Assembly: GCA_030746555.1 (NCBI GenBank)
Contig: JASLMK010000134.1
Location: 1-35,363, forward strand
Reading direction: 5' to 3'
Length of the DNA: 35,363 bases
Source of the DNA: Planctomycetota bacterium
Lineage (GTDB): Bacteria; Planctomycetota; UBA1135; GCA-002686595
How positions within the stretch are numbered: position 1 is the first letter of the stretch; the number at the start of each line of letters is the position of its first letter. A program made the position numbers and the translations under genes. The notes under the pieces were generated by a model. It was not told the origin of the DNA. It saw only the letters and a list, made by a program, of their open reading frames with translations, and did no database searches. Of this stretch, positions 15,740 to 23,501 are shown piece after piece.

Positions 15740-17371
15740 TCAGTTCCCCTCGAGGAACGGGTAGCGCCAGTCGCGCGGCGGGACGAAGGTCTCCTTGATC
15801 GTGCGCTGGGAGGACCAGCGCAGCAGGTTGAGGATCGAGCCCGCCTTGTCGTTGGTCCCCGAGGCGCGCGAGCCGCCGAAGGGCTGCTGGCCGACGACGG
15901 CGCCGGTTGGCTTGTCGTTGACGTAGAAGTTGCCGGCGGCGAAGCGCAGGCGCTCGCTGGCGTGGGCCACCGCCGCGCGGTCGTCGGCGAAGACGGCACC
16001 GGTCAGGCCGTACTCCGAGCCGGTGGCGCACAGCTCCAGGGCGTCGTCCACGCGCTCGTCGTCGTAGACGTGGACCGCGATCAAGGGCCCGAAGTACTCG
16101 GTGCGCATCAACTCGTGGCGCGGGTCGTCCACGCGCACGACGGTCGGCTGGACGAACCAGCCGGTGGAGTCGTCCCGCTCGCCGCCGGCGACGATCTCGC
16201 AGCCGTCGTCGTTGCGGGCCAGGTCTACGGCGGCCCCCAGCTTCGCGAAGGACGAGGCGTCGATCACGGCGCCCATGAAGTTTCCGAAGTCGCGCACGTC
16301 GCCCATGCGCACCCCGGCCAGCTCGGTGCCCAGGCGCTCGGCCAGCTCGCCCCACAGACTTGCCGGCACGTAGGCGCGGCTGGCGGCCGAGCACTTCTGG
16401 CCCTGGAACTCGAAGGCGCCGCGGATCACGGCGGTGGCCAGGGCCGCGACGTCGGCGCTGGGGTGGGCGAAGATGAAGTCCTTGCCGCCGGTCTCGCCCA
16501 CCAGGCGCGGGTACTGGCCGTAGGAGCGGATGTTGGCGCCCACGCGGCCCCAGATGCCCTGGAAGACCTCGGTCGAGCCGGTGAAGTGGACGCCCGCCAG
16601 GCGCGCGTCGGCGATCACCGGGTCGCCGACCTCGGCACCCGAGCCGGGGACGAAGTTGATCACGCCCGGCGGCAGGCCGGCCTCGGCGAGCATCTCCATC
16701 AACAGGTAGTTGGAGAGCACGGAGGTGGAGGCGGGCTTCCACAGGACCGTGTTGCCCAGCATGGCCGGCGCCGTGGGCAGGTTGCCGGCGATGGAGGTGA
16801 AGTTGAAGGGCGTGATCGCGAAGACGAATCCGTCGAGGCAGCGGTGCTCGATGCGGTTCCAGCAGCCGGGCGAGGATTCCGGCTGGCTCTGGTAGAGCTG
16901 GCGCAGGAAGTGGACGTTGAAGCGGAAGAAGTCGATCAGCTCACAGGCCGCGTCGATCTCGGCCTGGTGGACCGTCTTCGACTGGTTGAGCATGGTCGAG
17001 GCGTTGATGCGGTCGCGCCACGGTCCGGCCAAGAGCTCGGCGGCGCGCAGGAAGACCGCGGCGCGCTCCTCCCAGGGCAGACTGGCCCAGCCCGCTCGCG
17101 CGGTCTCGGCGGCCTCGATGGCGGCGGCGACCTCCGCCGCGCCCGCCTTGTGGTAGGTGCCCAGGACGTGGCCGTGATCGTGGGGCATGACCATCGTGCC
17201 CGTCGCGTCCGTGCGCACTTCGTTCCCGTCGATGATGAGCGGGACGTCGGCGCTGGCGCCGGCGCACTCTGCGAGGGCCACCTCGAGGGAGGAGCGCTCG
17301 GGACTGCCGGGCCGGTACTCGCGGACCGGCTCGTTGACGGGCGTGGGGGTCTGGAAGGCTCCGTGGGTCAT
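15740..17371 (-). CDS. pruA: L-glutamate gamma-semialdehyde (1-pyrroline-5-carboxylate) dehydrogenase
   Basis: 543 residues from ATG at 17371; the frame extends upstream, but the family begins here and a promoter-like region for the divergent gene lies beyond. It oxidises glutamate semialdehyde to glutamate with NAD in proline catabolism. Aldehyde dehydrogenase landmarks: ITPFNFTSIAGNLP near 186-200, HFTGSTEVF near 262, general base Glu293 (GETGGKDF) and nucleophile Cys327 (FQGQKCSAASRAYV). The QGQKCSAASR context and ~540-residue length match the monofunctional ALDH4A1/PruA type rather than bifunctional PutA. No proline dehydrogenase is in the window. First gene of the pruA-nadA pair. Confidence 0.9.
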   Translation of the reverse strand: MTHGAFQTPTPVNEPVREYRPGSPERSSLEVALAECAGASADVPLIIDGNEVRTDATGTMVMPHDHGHVLGTYHKAGAAEVAAAIEAAETARAGWASLPWEERAAVFLRAAELLAGPWRDRINASTMLNQSKTVHQAEIDAACELIDFFRFNVHFLRQLYQSQPESSPGCWNRIEHRCLDGFVFAITPFNFTSIAGNLPTAPAMLGNTVLWKPASTSVLSNYLLMEMLAEAGLPPGVINFVPGSGAEVGDPVIADARLAGVHFTGSTEVFQGIWGRVGANIRSYGQYPRLVGETGGKDFIFAHPSADVAALATAVIRGAFEFQGQKCSAASRAYVPASLWGELAERLGTELAGVRMGDVRDFGNFMGAVIDASSFAKLGAAVDLARNDDGCEIVAGGERDDSTGWFVQPTVVRVDDPRHELMRTEYFGPLIAVHVYDDERVDDALELCATGSEYGLTGAVFADDRAAVAHASERLRFAAGNFYVNDKPTGAVVGQQPFGGSRASGTNDKAGSILNLLRWSSQRTIKETFVPPRDWRYPFLEGN

Positions 17372-17483
17372 GGCAGGGCTCGGAAGGGTGAGCGGGGGAT
17401 CAGCCGGCAGTATCGCCTCGCCTCCTGCGGCGGGCCACCCCTTTTGGGCCCCCTCGCGGTTGGGGGTGCGGCAGGCGAGCACC

Positions 17484-17489
17484 TACAAT
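17484..17489 (+). promoter_or_regulatory. Promoter: TTGGGG (17460-17465), 18 bases, TACAAT
   Basis: Best promoter candidate in the window by spacing: a TTGGGG -35-like hexamer, an 18-base spacer and a TACAAT -10 box, in the gap between divergent pruA and the 17536 operon. Predicted start near 17496 gives a ~40-base leader. Confidence 0.5.
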
Positions 17490-17535
17490 CCCGTCCCGCG
17501 CCGCTGCGCCGGCGGCCTCAGAAAGGAACCACGGC

Positions 17536-18306
17536 ATGAACCACTCGATGCTCCTGCGCCGCTCCGCGGCGCTCCTGGCCTGTCTGGTCCTCGGGCAGGG
17601 CTTCTCGTCCTGTGTCTTCTCGGTCAGCGGCCACCACGAGGGGGGCCACCCCCGCGAGGAAGCCATGAAGTCGGGAGCCGAGGAGAGCGAGCGAGAGCGG
17701 CTGCGCGCCGGGGTGGAGGAGGCCGAGCTGCAGTTGGCCCTCGCCCGGCACGGCGCCGAGGCCCGGGTGGCCGAGGTGCGCCAGGAGCTCGACGACGCGC
17801 GCCACGCCTGGGAGGAGGCGCGCTTGGCCCTGGAGCACTTCCAGGCCACCGAGAAGCCCCGACGCATGGCCGACGAGCAGCTCGACGTGGACGAGGCGCG
17901 CTTCGAGCTCGACAACCGGCGCCTCGAGCTCGAGCAGCTCGAGTCGGACTACGAGCGCTACGGCAAGGAGCACTACGCCCAGCTCACCCGGGAGATCGTC
18001 GTCTCCCGCAGCAAGGCGCGCCTGGGCTTCAGCGAGCGACGCCTGGCCCTCTCGGAGGGGGAGTTGGCCGCGGTCGTCGAGCACGAGCTGCCCCTGGAGC
18101 GCCGCGGTCTGGAGCGGGGCGTCGCGGAGGCGCGGGTCGCCCTGGAGCTAGCCGAGGGCGCCGTGGAGCGCGCCGAGCTGGAGGGCACGCTGGAGATCCA
18201 CCAGGCCGAGCGCGCCCTGGCGGAGGCGCTCCGCGAGCTCGAAGAGGGGGAGGACCGCGACTGCTGCGCCGGGGGCGAGCGATCGGACGGGGAGGGCGAG
18301 GATTGA
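17536..18306 (+). CDS. Exported coiled-coil protein, possible lipoprotein
   Basis: 256 residues from ATG at 17536, preceded by GAAAGGA. The N-terminus is a signal sequence (SAALLACLVLGQGFSSC); Cys26 after GFSS could be a lipidation site, but the lipobox is imperfect. Residues ~45-240 are an almost uninterrupted Glu/Arg/Leu coiled coil (EEAELQLALARHGAEARVAE, ARFELDNRRLELEQLESD), reminiscent of the hairpin of HlyD-type membrane fusion proteins but without flanking lipoyl or barrel domains. The C-terminus is acidic with a Cys pair (DRDCCAGG). Its stop overlaps the next start (TTGA), making it the first gene of a four-gene operon ending in eboA-eboB. Confidence 0.65.
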   Translation: MNHSMLLRRSAALLACLVLGQGFSSCVFSVSGHHEGGHPREEAMKSGAEESERERLRAGVEEAELQLALARHGAEARVAEVRQELDDARHAWEEARLALEHFQATEKPRRMADEQLDVDEARFELDNRRLELEQLESDYERYGKEHYAQLTREIVVSRSKARLGFSERRLALSEGELAAVVEHELPLERRGLERGVAEARVALELAEGAVERAELEGTLEIHQAERALAEALRELEEGEDRDCCAGGERSDGEGED

Positions 18307-19499
18307 GGGGGCGCACGCGCCGCACCGCGGCCGCCGCCTGCGCGCTCCTCACCGCCGCCGGCGCCCCGGCCCAGGAGGCGAACCCCCAGCCTCCCCGCCC
18401 GGCCGAGTCGGCGCCGCTGGCGACCGTCGCCGAGGCCCGCGCAGGCCTGGAGCGCAGCCTCGGACGGCTCCTGGAGACCCAGAACGACGACGGCTCCTGG
18501 GGACACCCCTTCCCCGATCACCCCGGTGACGACGGCTTCGCCTGGGACACCTACTACGCCTGGCAGATGGCCGCCCACGGCCTGGCCTGCCTGGCGCTGG
18601 TCGAGGCGCCCGCCACCCCCGAGCGTTCCGCCGCCCTGGTCCGCGCCCTGGAGTGGCTCGCAGCCGCGCCCCTGCCGGTGCGCGGCTCGGACTGGGACGT
18701 CGACTCGACCTGGGCCTCGCTGTACGGGTTCGTGGCCTGCGTGGGAGCGGCCGGGGACGAGCGCCTGGGCGACGGCGACCTTGCCGCCGCCGTGCGCGAG
18801 CGCGGCCTGGCGTTCTACACCGACCTCGAGCGGCGCCAGACCCCAGACGGCGGCTGGGCCTACTACGACGACCCGCCCTTCACCGCCCGGCCGACCTGGG
18901 CCACGAGCTTCTGCACGGCCCTGGTGATCCCCGCCCTCCTGCGGGCGAGGGACGAGCTGGACTGGCCCGTCGACTCCGAGCGCATCGCTCACGCGGTCGA
19001 GGCCGTGCGCCGCGCCGCGCGCCCCAACGGCGCCTTCGCCTACGACGTCTCGATCGTCCCGACCACCTGGACGGGGACGAGCATCGACGCCGTGAAGGGG
19101 AGCCTGGGTCGGATCCAGGTCTGCCTGTGGGCCCTGCGCGAGGCGGGCGTGGGCTGGGCGACCGACGAGCGCCTGCGGGAGGGGCTCGAGAGCTTCTTCG
19201 CCCACCACCGCTTCCTCGACCTCGTGCGCCTGCGGCCGATCCCCCACGAGGGGCACTACGCCAACGCGGGCTACTTCTACTTCTTCGCCCATCACTACGC
19301 GGCACGGGTGATCGACCTGTTGCCCGAGGCCGAGCGCGAGGCCTGGTTCGCTCCCCTGCGGCACCACGTCCTCAAGACCCTCGCCGACGACGGCACCGCC
19401 AGCGACTTCCTCACCGCCCACTACATGGTCACCGCAAGCACGAGCTACACGATCCTGGTCCTGTCCGCCAGCCTGCCCGACGAGCGGAGCGAGGGGTGA
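18303..19499 (+). CDS. Secreted terpene-cyclase/prenyltransferase-like alpha/alpha-toroid protein
   Basis: 398 residues from TTG at 18303 (TTGA overlap, preceded by GAGGGCGAGGA); a signal peptide follows at once (RGRTRRTAAAACALLTAAGAPAQ). The mature protein has repeated Q/D-x-DGSWG/GGWAYYD motifs of the squalene-hopene cyclase/prenyltransferase repeat superfamily: TQNDDGSWGHPF near 60, RRQTPDGGWAYYDD near 180 and ARPNGAFAYD near 239. The DXDD protonation motif of true hopene cyclases was not seen and the length is about 60% of a cyclase, so catalysis of that kind is unlikely. Related exported toroid proteins are common in planctomycetes. Co-translation with eboA points to a shared process. 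A second, larger toroid protein lies at 27450. Confidence 0.7.
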   Translation: MRGRTRRTAAAACALLTAAGAPAQEANPQPPRPAESAPLATVAEARAGLERSLGRLLETQNDDGSWGHPFPDHPGDDGFAWDTYYAWQMAAHGLACLALVEAPATPERSAALVRALEWLAAAPLPVRGSDWDVDSTWASLYGFVACVGAAGDERLGDGDLAAAVRERGLAFYTDLERRQTPDGGWAYYDDPPFTARPTWATSFCTALVIPALLRARDELDWPVDSERIAHAVEAVRRAARPNGAFAYDVSIVPTTWTGTSIDAVKGSLGRIQVCLWALREAGVGWATDERLREGLESFFAHHRFLDLVRLRPIPHEGHYANAGYFYFFAHHYAARVIDLLPEAEREAWFAPLRHHVLKTLADDGTASDFLTAHYMVTASTSYTILVLSASLPDERSEG

Positions 19500-20386
19500 G
19501 CGGGCCCGCGGAGCTGCTGGCCGAGTTGCTCGGCGACCGGCTCGACGAGGGCGCTCGCGCCTGGGCCGAGAAGGCCCGCGCCGAGGTCGCCGCGGGCCCG
19601 TCGGCGGACCGCTTCGCGGCCTTGCTCGCGATCGCGAGCCGCCACGCGCCTCGGGGTCTGCTGGCCCCCGACGCAGAGGCGTGCCGCCGCGCCGCGGACC
19701 ATCTCGAGGGCTGGAATCCCGAGCGCTGGACGGTCCTCGAGGCCCTGCGCGTGAGCCTGGTCCTCGCGCGCACCGACCTCGCGACCCCGGCCGGGGCCGA
19801 CGCCGTCGAGGACGCCTTCGCCCACGCGGACATGGGGGAGGCCTGCGCCCTCTACCGCTGCCTGGGTCTGCTCCCCGCGCCGGAGCGCTTCGCATGGCGG
19901 GCCGCCGAGGGCTGCCGCACCAACATGACCTCGGTCTTCGAGGCCGTGGCCTGCGACTCGCCCTTCCCCGCGGCGATCCTCGACGACGTCGCCTGGCGCC
20001 AGCTGTGCATCAAGGCCGTCTTCGTCGGCGCGCCCCTGTGGCGAGTGCACGGTCTCGACGGGCGGCTCGACGCCGAGCTGGCCCGCATGGCCCTCGACCT
20101 CGCCGACGAGCGGCGCAGCGCCGGGCGAGCGGTCCAGCCCCAGCTGTGGCTGTGTGTGGGCGCCCACGGCGGCGAGCGGGGGCTGGAGTCGATGGAGCGC
20201 GAGTGGGCCGGCGACGACCCCCTCGGCCGCCGGGCCGTGGCCTACGCCCTGGCGCGGGCGGGCGAGCACGAGCGACTGGGCGAGCTGGCCGAGGCCGCGG
20301 CGGACCCGGACGTGGCGGCGGGGGCCCGCGACGCCCTGGCGGGCGACACCGACCAGAGCGTGTTCGGGGCGTTGGATTCTATCTAG
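19496..20386 (+). CDS. eboA: EboA family protein
   Basis: 296 residues from GTG at 19496 (GTGA overlap with the toroid gene). The central block (about 130-220) matches what I know of EboA: TSVFEAVACDSPFP, AWRQLCIKAVFVGAPL, HGLDGRLDAELARMALDLA and AGRAVQPQLW. EboA is the first gene of the ebo (edge) clusters, found in many bacteria and eustigmatophyte plastids. In cyanobacteria these clusters are tied to getting a scytonemin precursor to the periplasm. Its biochemical activity is unknown. eboB follows after only 9 bases, supporting the assignment independently. The usual eboC-F genes are not found downstream. The C-terminus after about 230 resembles HEAT-like helices and is less conserved. Confidence 0.8.
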   Translation: MSGPAELLAELLGDRLDEGARAWAEKARAEVAAGPSADRFAALLAIASRHAPRGLLAPDAEACRRAADHLEGWNPERWTVLEALRVSLVLARTDLATPAGADAVEDAFAHADMGEACALYRCLGLLPAPERFAWRAAEGCRTNMTSVFEAVACDSPFPAAILDDVAWRQLCIKAVFVGAPLWRVHGLDGRLDAELARMALDLADERRSAGRAVQPQLWLCVGAHGGERGLESMEREWAGDDPLGRRAVAYALARAGEHERLGELAEAAADPDVAAGARDALAGDTDQSVFGALDSI

Positions 20387-20395
20387 AGTGGGGCC

Positions 20396-21277
20396 ATGCG
20401 CTTCTTCGACCCCCACATCCACCTCACCAGCCGCACGACCGACGACCTCGAGGCCATGGCGGCCCACGGCGTGCGCGCGGTCATCGAGCCCGCCTTCTGG
20501 ATCGGCCAGCCGCGCACGAAGGCGGGCAGCTTCGTCGACTACTTCGCCAGCCTGATCGGCTGGGAGCGCTTCCGCGCGTCGCAGTTCGGGATCCAGCACT
20601 ACTGCGCCATCGGGATGAACTCCAAGGAGGCCAACAACGAGGCCCTCGCGGAAGAGGTCCTCGAGCTCCTCCCGCGCTTCGCCCTCAAGGAAGGCGTCGT
20701 CGCCGTGGGCGAGATCGGCTTCGACGAGATCACCGAGGCCGAGGAGCGCGTCTACCGCCACCAGGTGCAGTTCGCCATCGACCACGACATGGTCGTGATG
20801 GTCCACTCGCCGCACCGCGACAAGAAGCGCGGGATCGTGCTCTCGTTGGAGATCGCCACGGAGATGGGCCTGGCGATGGAGAAGCTCGTGATCGACCACA
20901 ACAACGAGGAGACGGTCGAGGACACCCTCGAGGCGGGAGCCTGGGCGGCCTTCACGATCTACCCGCACACCAAGATGGGCAGCGCCCGCATGGTGGAGAT
21001 CGTGCGCACCTACGGCAGCGAGCGGATCATCGTCGACAGCTCCGCCGACTGGGGCGTGAGCGACCCGCTCTCCGTGCCGAAGACCGCGCGCCTGATGCTC
21101 GACGAGGGCATCGACCCCGCCCTCGTGGAGGCGGTCACCTGGCAGAACGCCCTGGACGCCTACGCCCAGTCCGGGCAGATCGACGTCGAGGCCCTCCTCG
21201 CCCCGCCGTCGGTCGACCAGTCCCAGCTGTACTGCGACAACTCGGTCCTACGCGGCCAGGAGCCGCGCGTGGGCTAG
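20396..21277 (+). CDS. eboB: EboB, TatD-family metal-dependent hydrolase
   Basis: 293 residues from ATG at 20396, 9 bases after eboA. TIM-barrel amidohydrolase of the TatD group: His7 and His9 (FDPHIH), Glu106 (VGEIGFDE), His137 (VHSPHRDKKRG), His168 (IDHNNEET) and Asp214 (VDSSADWG) form the expected metal site. The specific sequence (MRFFDPHIHLTSRTTDD, EPAFWIGQPRT, MNSKEANNEALAEE) is that of the EboB subgroup rather than general DNA-repair TatD. The substrate is unknown. The TAG stop (21275-21277) is part of the CTAG at the left tip of repeat element copy 2. Confidence 0.85.
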   Translation: MRFFDPHIHLTSRTTDDLEAMAAHGVRAVIEPAFWIGQPRTKAGSFVDYFASLIGWERFRASQFGIQHYCAIGMNSKEANNEALAEEVLELLPRFALKEGVVAVGEIGFDEITEAEERVYRHQVQFAIDHDMVVMVHSPHRDKKRGIVLSLEIATEMGLAMEKLVIDHNNEETVEDTLEAGAWAAFTIYPHTKMGSARMVEIVRTYGSERIIVDSSADWGVSDPLSVPKTARLMLDEGIDPALVEAVTWQNALDAYAQSGQIDVEALLAPPSVDQSQLYCDNSVLRGQEPRVG

Positions 21278-21476
21278 CCCGGGTTATTCATGAACACGCA
21301 CACCAGACTTCGCAACCGGCCGTCTTCGACGGCCTCTCGGCCCCTGGCGGCGCTTTTCGGAGCCTGGCTTCCTCGACGACCCGTTCAGGGTCGCCTGCGT
21401 CGCCAGAACCCGCAAAGCACCACCAGGAACCGAGTTGCTGTGTCTGGTGCACGTCTTCATGAATAACCCGGGCTAG
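21274..21476 (-). mobile_element. Non-autonomous element (MITE-like), copy 2, 203 bp
   Basis: Inverted relative to copy 1. Ends CTAGCCCGGGTTATTCATGA and its reverse complement (21 perfect bases, then near-matching sequence). Compared with copy 1 it has about a dozen substitutions and a 21-base insertion that itself contains a small palindrome (GGCCGTCGAAGACGGCC). Two substitutions in the terminal repeat are mirrored at both ends. It fills the space between convergent eboB and the FkbM gene, and both genes take their TAG stop from its terminal CTAGs. The long inverted repeat could fold into a bidirectional terminator-like hairpin. Confidence 0.8.
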
Positions 21477-22309
21477 TCCTCCCGCCAGGAGCGCCAGACC
21501 GAGCGCAGGCGGGCGGCGGGGCCGAGGACGTGGAAGGGACGTCCGCGCACGGCGTACAGGTCCAGGCCGCCCTTCACCGGGTCCCGGGCGGCCGCCTGGC
21601 GCAGGATCCGCTCGGCAGCCATCGGGTAGGGAGCGGCGGTGGCCTTGCCGATCGTGAAGCCCTGCCGGCCGAGGAGGTCGAGGAGCTCGGCCGGGTCGCA
21701 CCCGCGCAGGGCGTAGGGCCAGAACTCCAGCAACAGCGCCAGGCGCGGGCTGTCGGACAAGAGCCGCCCGGCGCCGCGCAGGGCGAGCCACTCCGAACCC
21801 TGGGTGTCGATCTTGAGGACGTCGACCGGGCCGCGCACGTGGTCGTCGGTGCGCTCGATTCGGATCTCGATCTCCTCGGCATCGCCCATGTCGTCGGGGC
21901 GCGGCGCCCCCTCGTCGAGCACTCGGTTGTCCCCGTGGTTGGTACCGCCCAGGGCGATGCACGCCGTCCCGGGCTCCTCACCGGCGGCGAAGCGGTGCAG
22001 CCGCCCGGAGCCCGGACCGCGCTCTGCGGCGCGTGCCATGTTGCGCTCGGCGATGTCGGCGATGGCCGGTACGGGCTCGAAGGCGTCCACCTCCGCACCG
22101 GCCAAGATGGCCGTGGCGGCGAACCAGCCGACGTTGGCCCCCAGGTCCACCACGCGCGCGCCGGGGGCGAGGTGGGCCCGGAACAGGGCCGTCTCGTGGT
22201 CCTCCCAGCTCCCGCGCTCGATGGCCGGGCCGATCACGGCGTCGTCGGCGAGGACCTCGAAGTCGATCCCCAGCTCGGGCACCGCGACCGTGCGCGTCGT
22301 CGCGTCCAT
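21473..22309 (-). CDS. FkbM-family SAM-dependent methyltransferase
   Basis: 278 residues from ATG at 22309; the frame runs further upstream but a TAGGCT box lies 7 bases before this ATG and the family begins here. SAM-binding motif I VVDLGANVGWFAATAILAGA at ~80-100 is followed by VDAFEPVPA, and the FkbM signature VDVLKIDTQGSEWLALRGAG...LLLEFWPYALR lies at ~175-210. Members O-methylate sugars or polyketides, and some modify glycans. No adjacent substrate pathway is evident. The stop codon is in the right tip of repeat copy 2. Divergent from the PTPS-like gene. Confidence 0.85.
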   Translation of the reverse strand: MDATTRTVAVPELGIDFEVLADDAVIGPAIERGSWEDHETALFRAHLAPGARVVDLGANVGWFAATAILAGAEVDAFEPVPAIADIAERNMARAAERGPGSGRLHRFAAGEEPGTACIALGGTNHGDNRVLDEGAPRPDDMGDAEEIEIRIERTDDHVRGPVDVLKIDTQGSEWLALRGAGRLLSDSPRLALLLEFWPYALRGCDPAELLDLLGRQGFTIGKATAAPYPMAAERILRQAAARDPVKGGLDLYAVRGRPFHVLGPAARLRSVWRSWRED

Positions 22310-22316
22310 GGGCGGG

Positions 22317-22322
22317 AGCCTA
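22317..22322 (-). promoter_or_regulatory. Possible -10 box (TAGGCT) for the FkbM gene
   Basis: Minus-strand TAGGCT separated by 7 bases from ATG 22309, predicting a leaderless mRNA. An identical box serves the divergent neighbour at the same distance. Confidence 0.4.
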
Positions 22323-22375
22323 CGCCGCGGGCGCGGCCCGGGGAAGGCTCCGTGGATCGCATCACCCCCGCCGGA

Positions 22376-22381
22376 TAGGCT
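22376..22381 (+). promoter_or_regulatory. Possible -10 box (TAGGCT) for the PTPS-like gene
   Basis: GGATAGGCTCGGG; the hexamer ends 7 bases before GTG 22389. Mirrors the box of the divergent FkbM gene. Confidence 0.4.
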
Positions 22382-22388
22382 CGGGGGC

Positions 22389-22895
22389 GTGGAACACTGG
22401 TCGATCGAGATCGAGAAGGAGTACTTCAAGTTCTCCGCGGCGCACTTTCTGATCTTCCCCGACGGGAGCGCGGAGCGCCTCCACGGCCACAACTACCGCG
22501 TCTTCGTCGAGATCGAAGGCGCCCTGTGCGACTCGGGGCTGGTGATCGACTTCAAGACCATCAAGCCCGTCGTGCGCGAGCTCCTCGATGGGCTCGACGA
22601 GCACTTCCTGATCCCCAGCGAGCACCCCAGCCTGACCTGGGAGGAGACGCCTGACGGCAACGTCGAGGTGCGCTACCGGGAGCGGCGCTACTCGGTGCCG
22701 GCCGAGGACGTGATCGCCCTGCCGATCAACAACACCAGCTCGGAGAACCTGGCCGGCTTCGTCGGCCGCGAGCTGCGCGGGCGCCTCTCCGAGCGCTTCG
22801 GCGAGGTGCGCGTACGCGCCCTGCGCGTGGCCGTGGAGGAGACCGCCGGCCAACGCGGCGTGTACCACTACACCGCGGGAGAACGGTCGTCCTGA
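22389..22895 (+). CDS. 6-pyruvoyltetrahydropterin synthase family protein, PTPS-III type
   Basis: 168 residues from GTG at 22389. Zinc site of the family: His19 (FSAAHF), His32 and His34 (LHGHNYRV). The catalytic Cys that QueD/PTPS carry just before the HGH is missing; instead the motif is Glu29-Arg-Leu-HGH (ExLHGH). This ExxHGH pattern is that of PTPS-III proteins, which by published family work can replace dihydroneopterin aldolase (FolB) in folate synthesis, releasing 6-hydroxymethyl-dihydropterin. Further family segments: GLVIDFKTIK, LPINNTSSENLA and VRALRVAVEET. pabB-pabC elsewhere in the window fits a folate role, but they are not linked to it. QueD (queuosine) function is the alternative. 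Confidence 0.8.
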   Translation: MEHWSIEIEKEYFKFSAAHFLIFPDGSAERLHGHNYRVFVEIEGALCDSGLVIDFKTIKPVVRELLDGLDEHFLIPSEHPSLTWEETPDGNVEVRYRERRYSVPAEDVIALPINNTSSENLAGFVGRELRGRLSERFGEVRVRALRVAVEETAGQRGVYHYTAGERSS

Positions 22896-22960
22896 GCCCG
22901 CGGGTCCGGTCGGAGGGCGGGGTGGTTGCACACGCGCACGCCGGCGGTCATCCTGGCCCC

Positions 22961-23488
22961 ATGCAGGCATTCCACCGGACCATCGAGGCGGCCACTCTGG
23001 CGACCTTGCTCCTGCTCGGTGCGTGCAGCGCGACGCCGAGCGGCGGGCCCGCCGCCCCGGCGCGCGCTCAGTTCGAGCGCTTCGTCGCCCTCGAGGGAGA
23101 CTGGCGCATCACCGGCGGCGACCACACCGTGGGCGCGACCCACACCTACCGCACGATCGCCAACGGCAGCGCGGTGGTCGAGACGATCTTCCCCGGCCAG
23201 CCCCACGAGATGGTGACCGTCTACCACCTCGACGGGCCGTCTCTGGTCTTGACCCACTACTGCGCCCTGGGCAACCAGCCGCGCATGGTGGCCGAGCCGG
23301 GGGAGGGCGACGTGGTCCGCTTCCTGTTCGACTCCGGGGGCAACCTCGCCGCCGACACCGACCCCCACATGCACGACGCCCGGTTCACCTTCGTCGACGC
23401 CGAGCGCTTCACCTCCACCTGGACCCAGTGGGACGGCGGCGTGGAGATCGAGCGCATGGTGATGGAGCTGGAGCGCATCGCGCCCTGA
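22961..23488 (+). CDS. Lipoprotein with lipocalin/DUF1579-like domain
   Basis: 175 residues from ATG at 22961. Signal peptide with lipobox LLLGAC (Cys22). The mature part (about 38-175) begins FERFVALEGDWRITGGD and has repeated strand pairs (HTYRTIANGSAVVETIF, MVTVYHLDGPSLVLTHYC, RFTFVDAERFTSTWTQW). This resembles the small beta-barrel lipocalin-like/DUF1579 group, whose ligand is unknown. It is followed after 13 bases by the carbonic anhydrase gene, so the two are likely co-transcribed. Confidence 0.65.
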   Translation: MQAFHRTIEAATLATLLLLGACSATPSGGPAAPARAQFERFVALEGDWRITGGDHTVGATHTYRTIANGSAVVETIFPGQPHEMVTVYHLDGPSLVLTHYCALGNQPRMVAEPGEGDVVRFLFDSGGNLAADTDPHMHDARFTFVDAERFTSTWTQWDGGVEIERMVMELERIAP

Positions 23489-23501
23489 GACCCGCCCCAT
23501 C

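Noticed and set aside
14576..17539. Very long plus-strand open frame opposite nadA and pruA
   Set aside because: Low-complexity, His/Arg/Gly/Val-rich translation; antisense to two clear enzymes with catalytic residues intact. A GC-bias shadow, as are similar long frames at 18-1199, 2628-4727, 4675-7092 and 24505-28062.
18303..19499. True squalene-hopene cyclase
   Set aside because: Too short, secreted, and no DXDD motif seen; only the toroid repeat fold is supported.
20396..21277. Generic TatD DNase
   Set aside because: Sequence signature and position after eboA fit EboB better.
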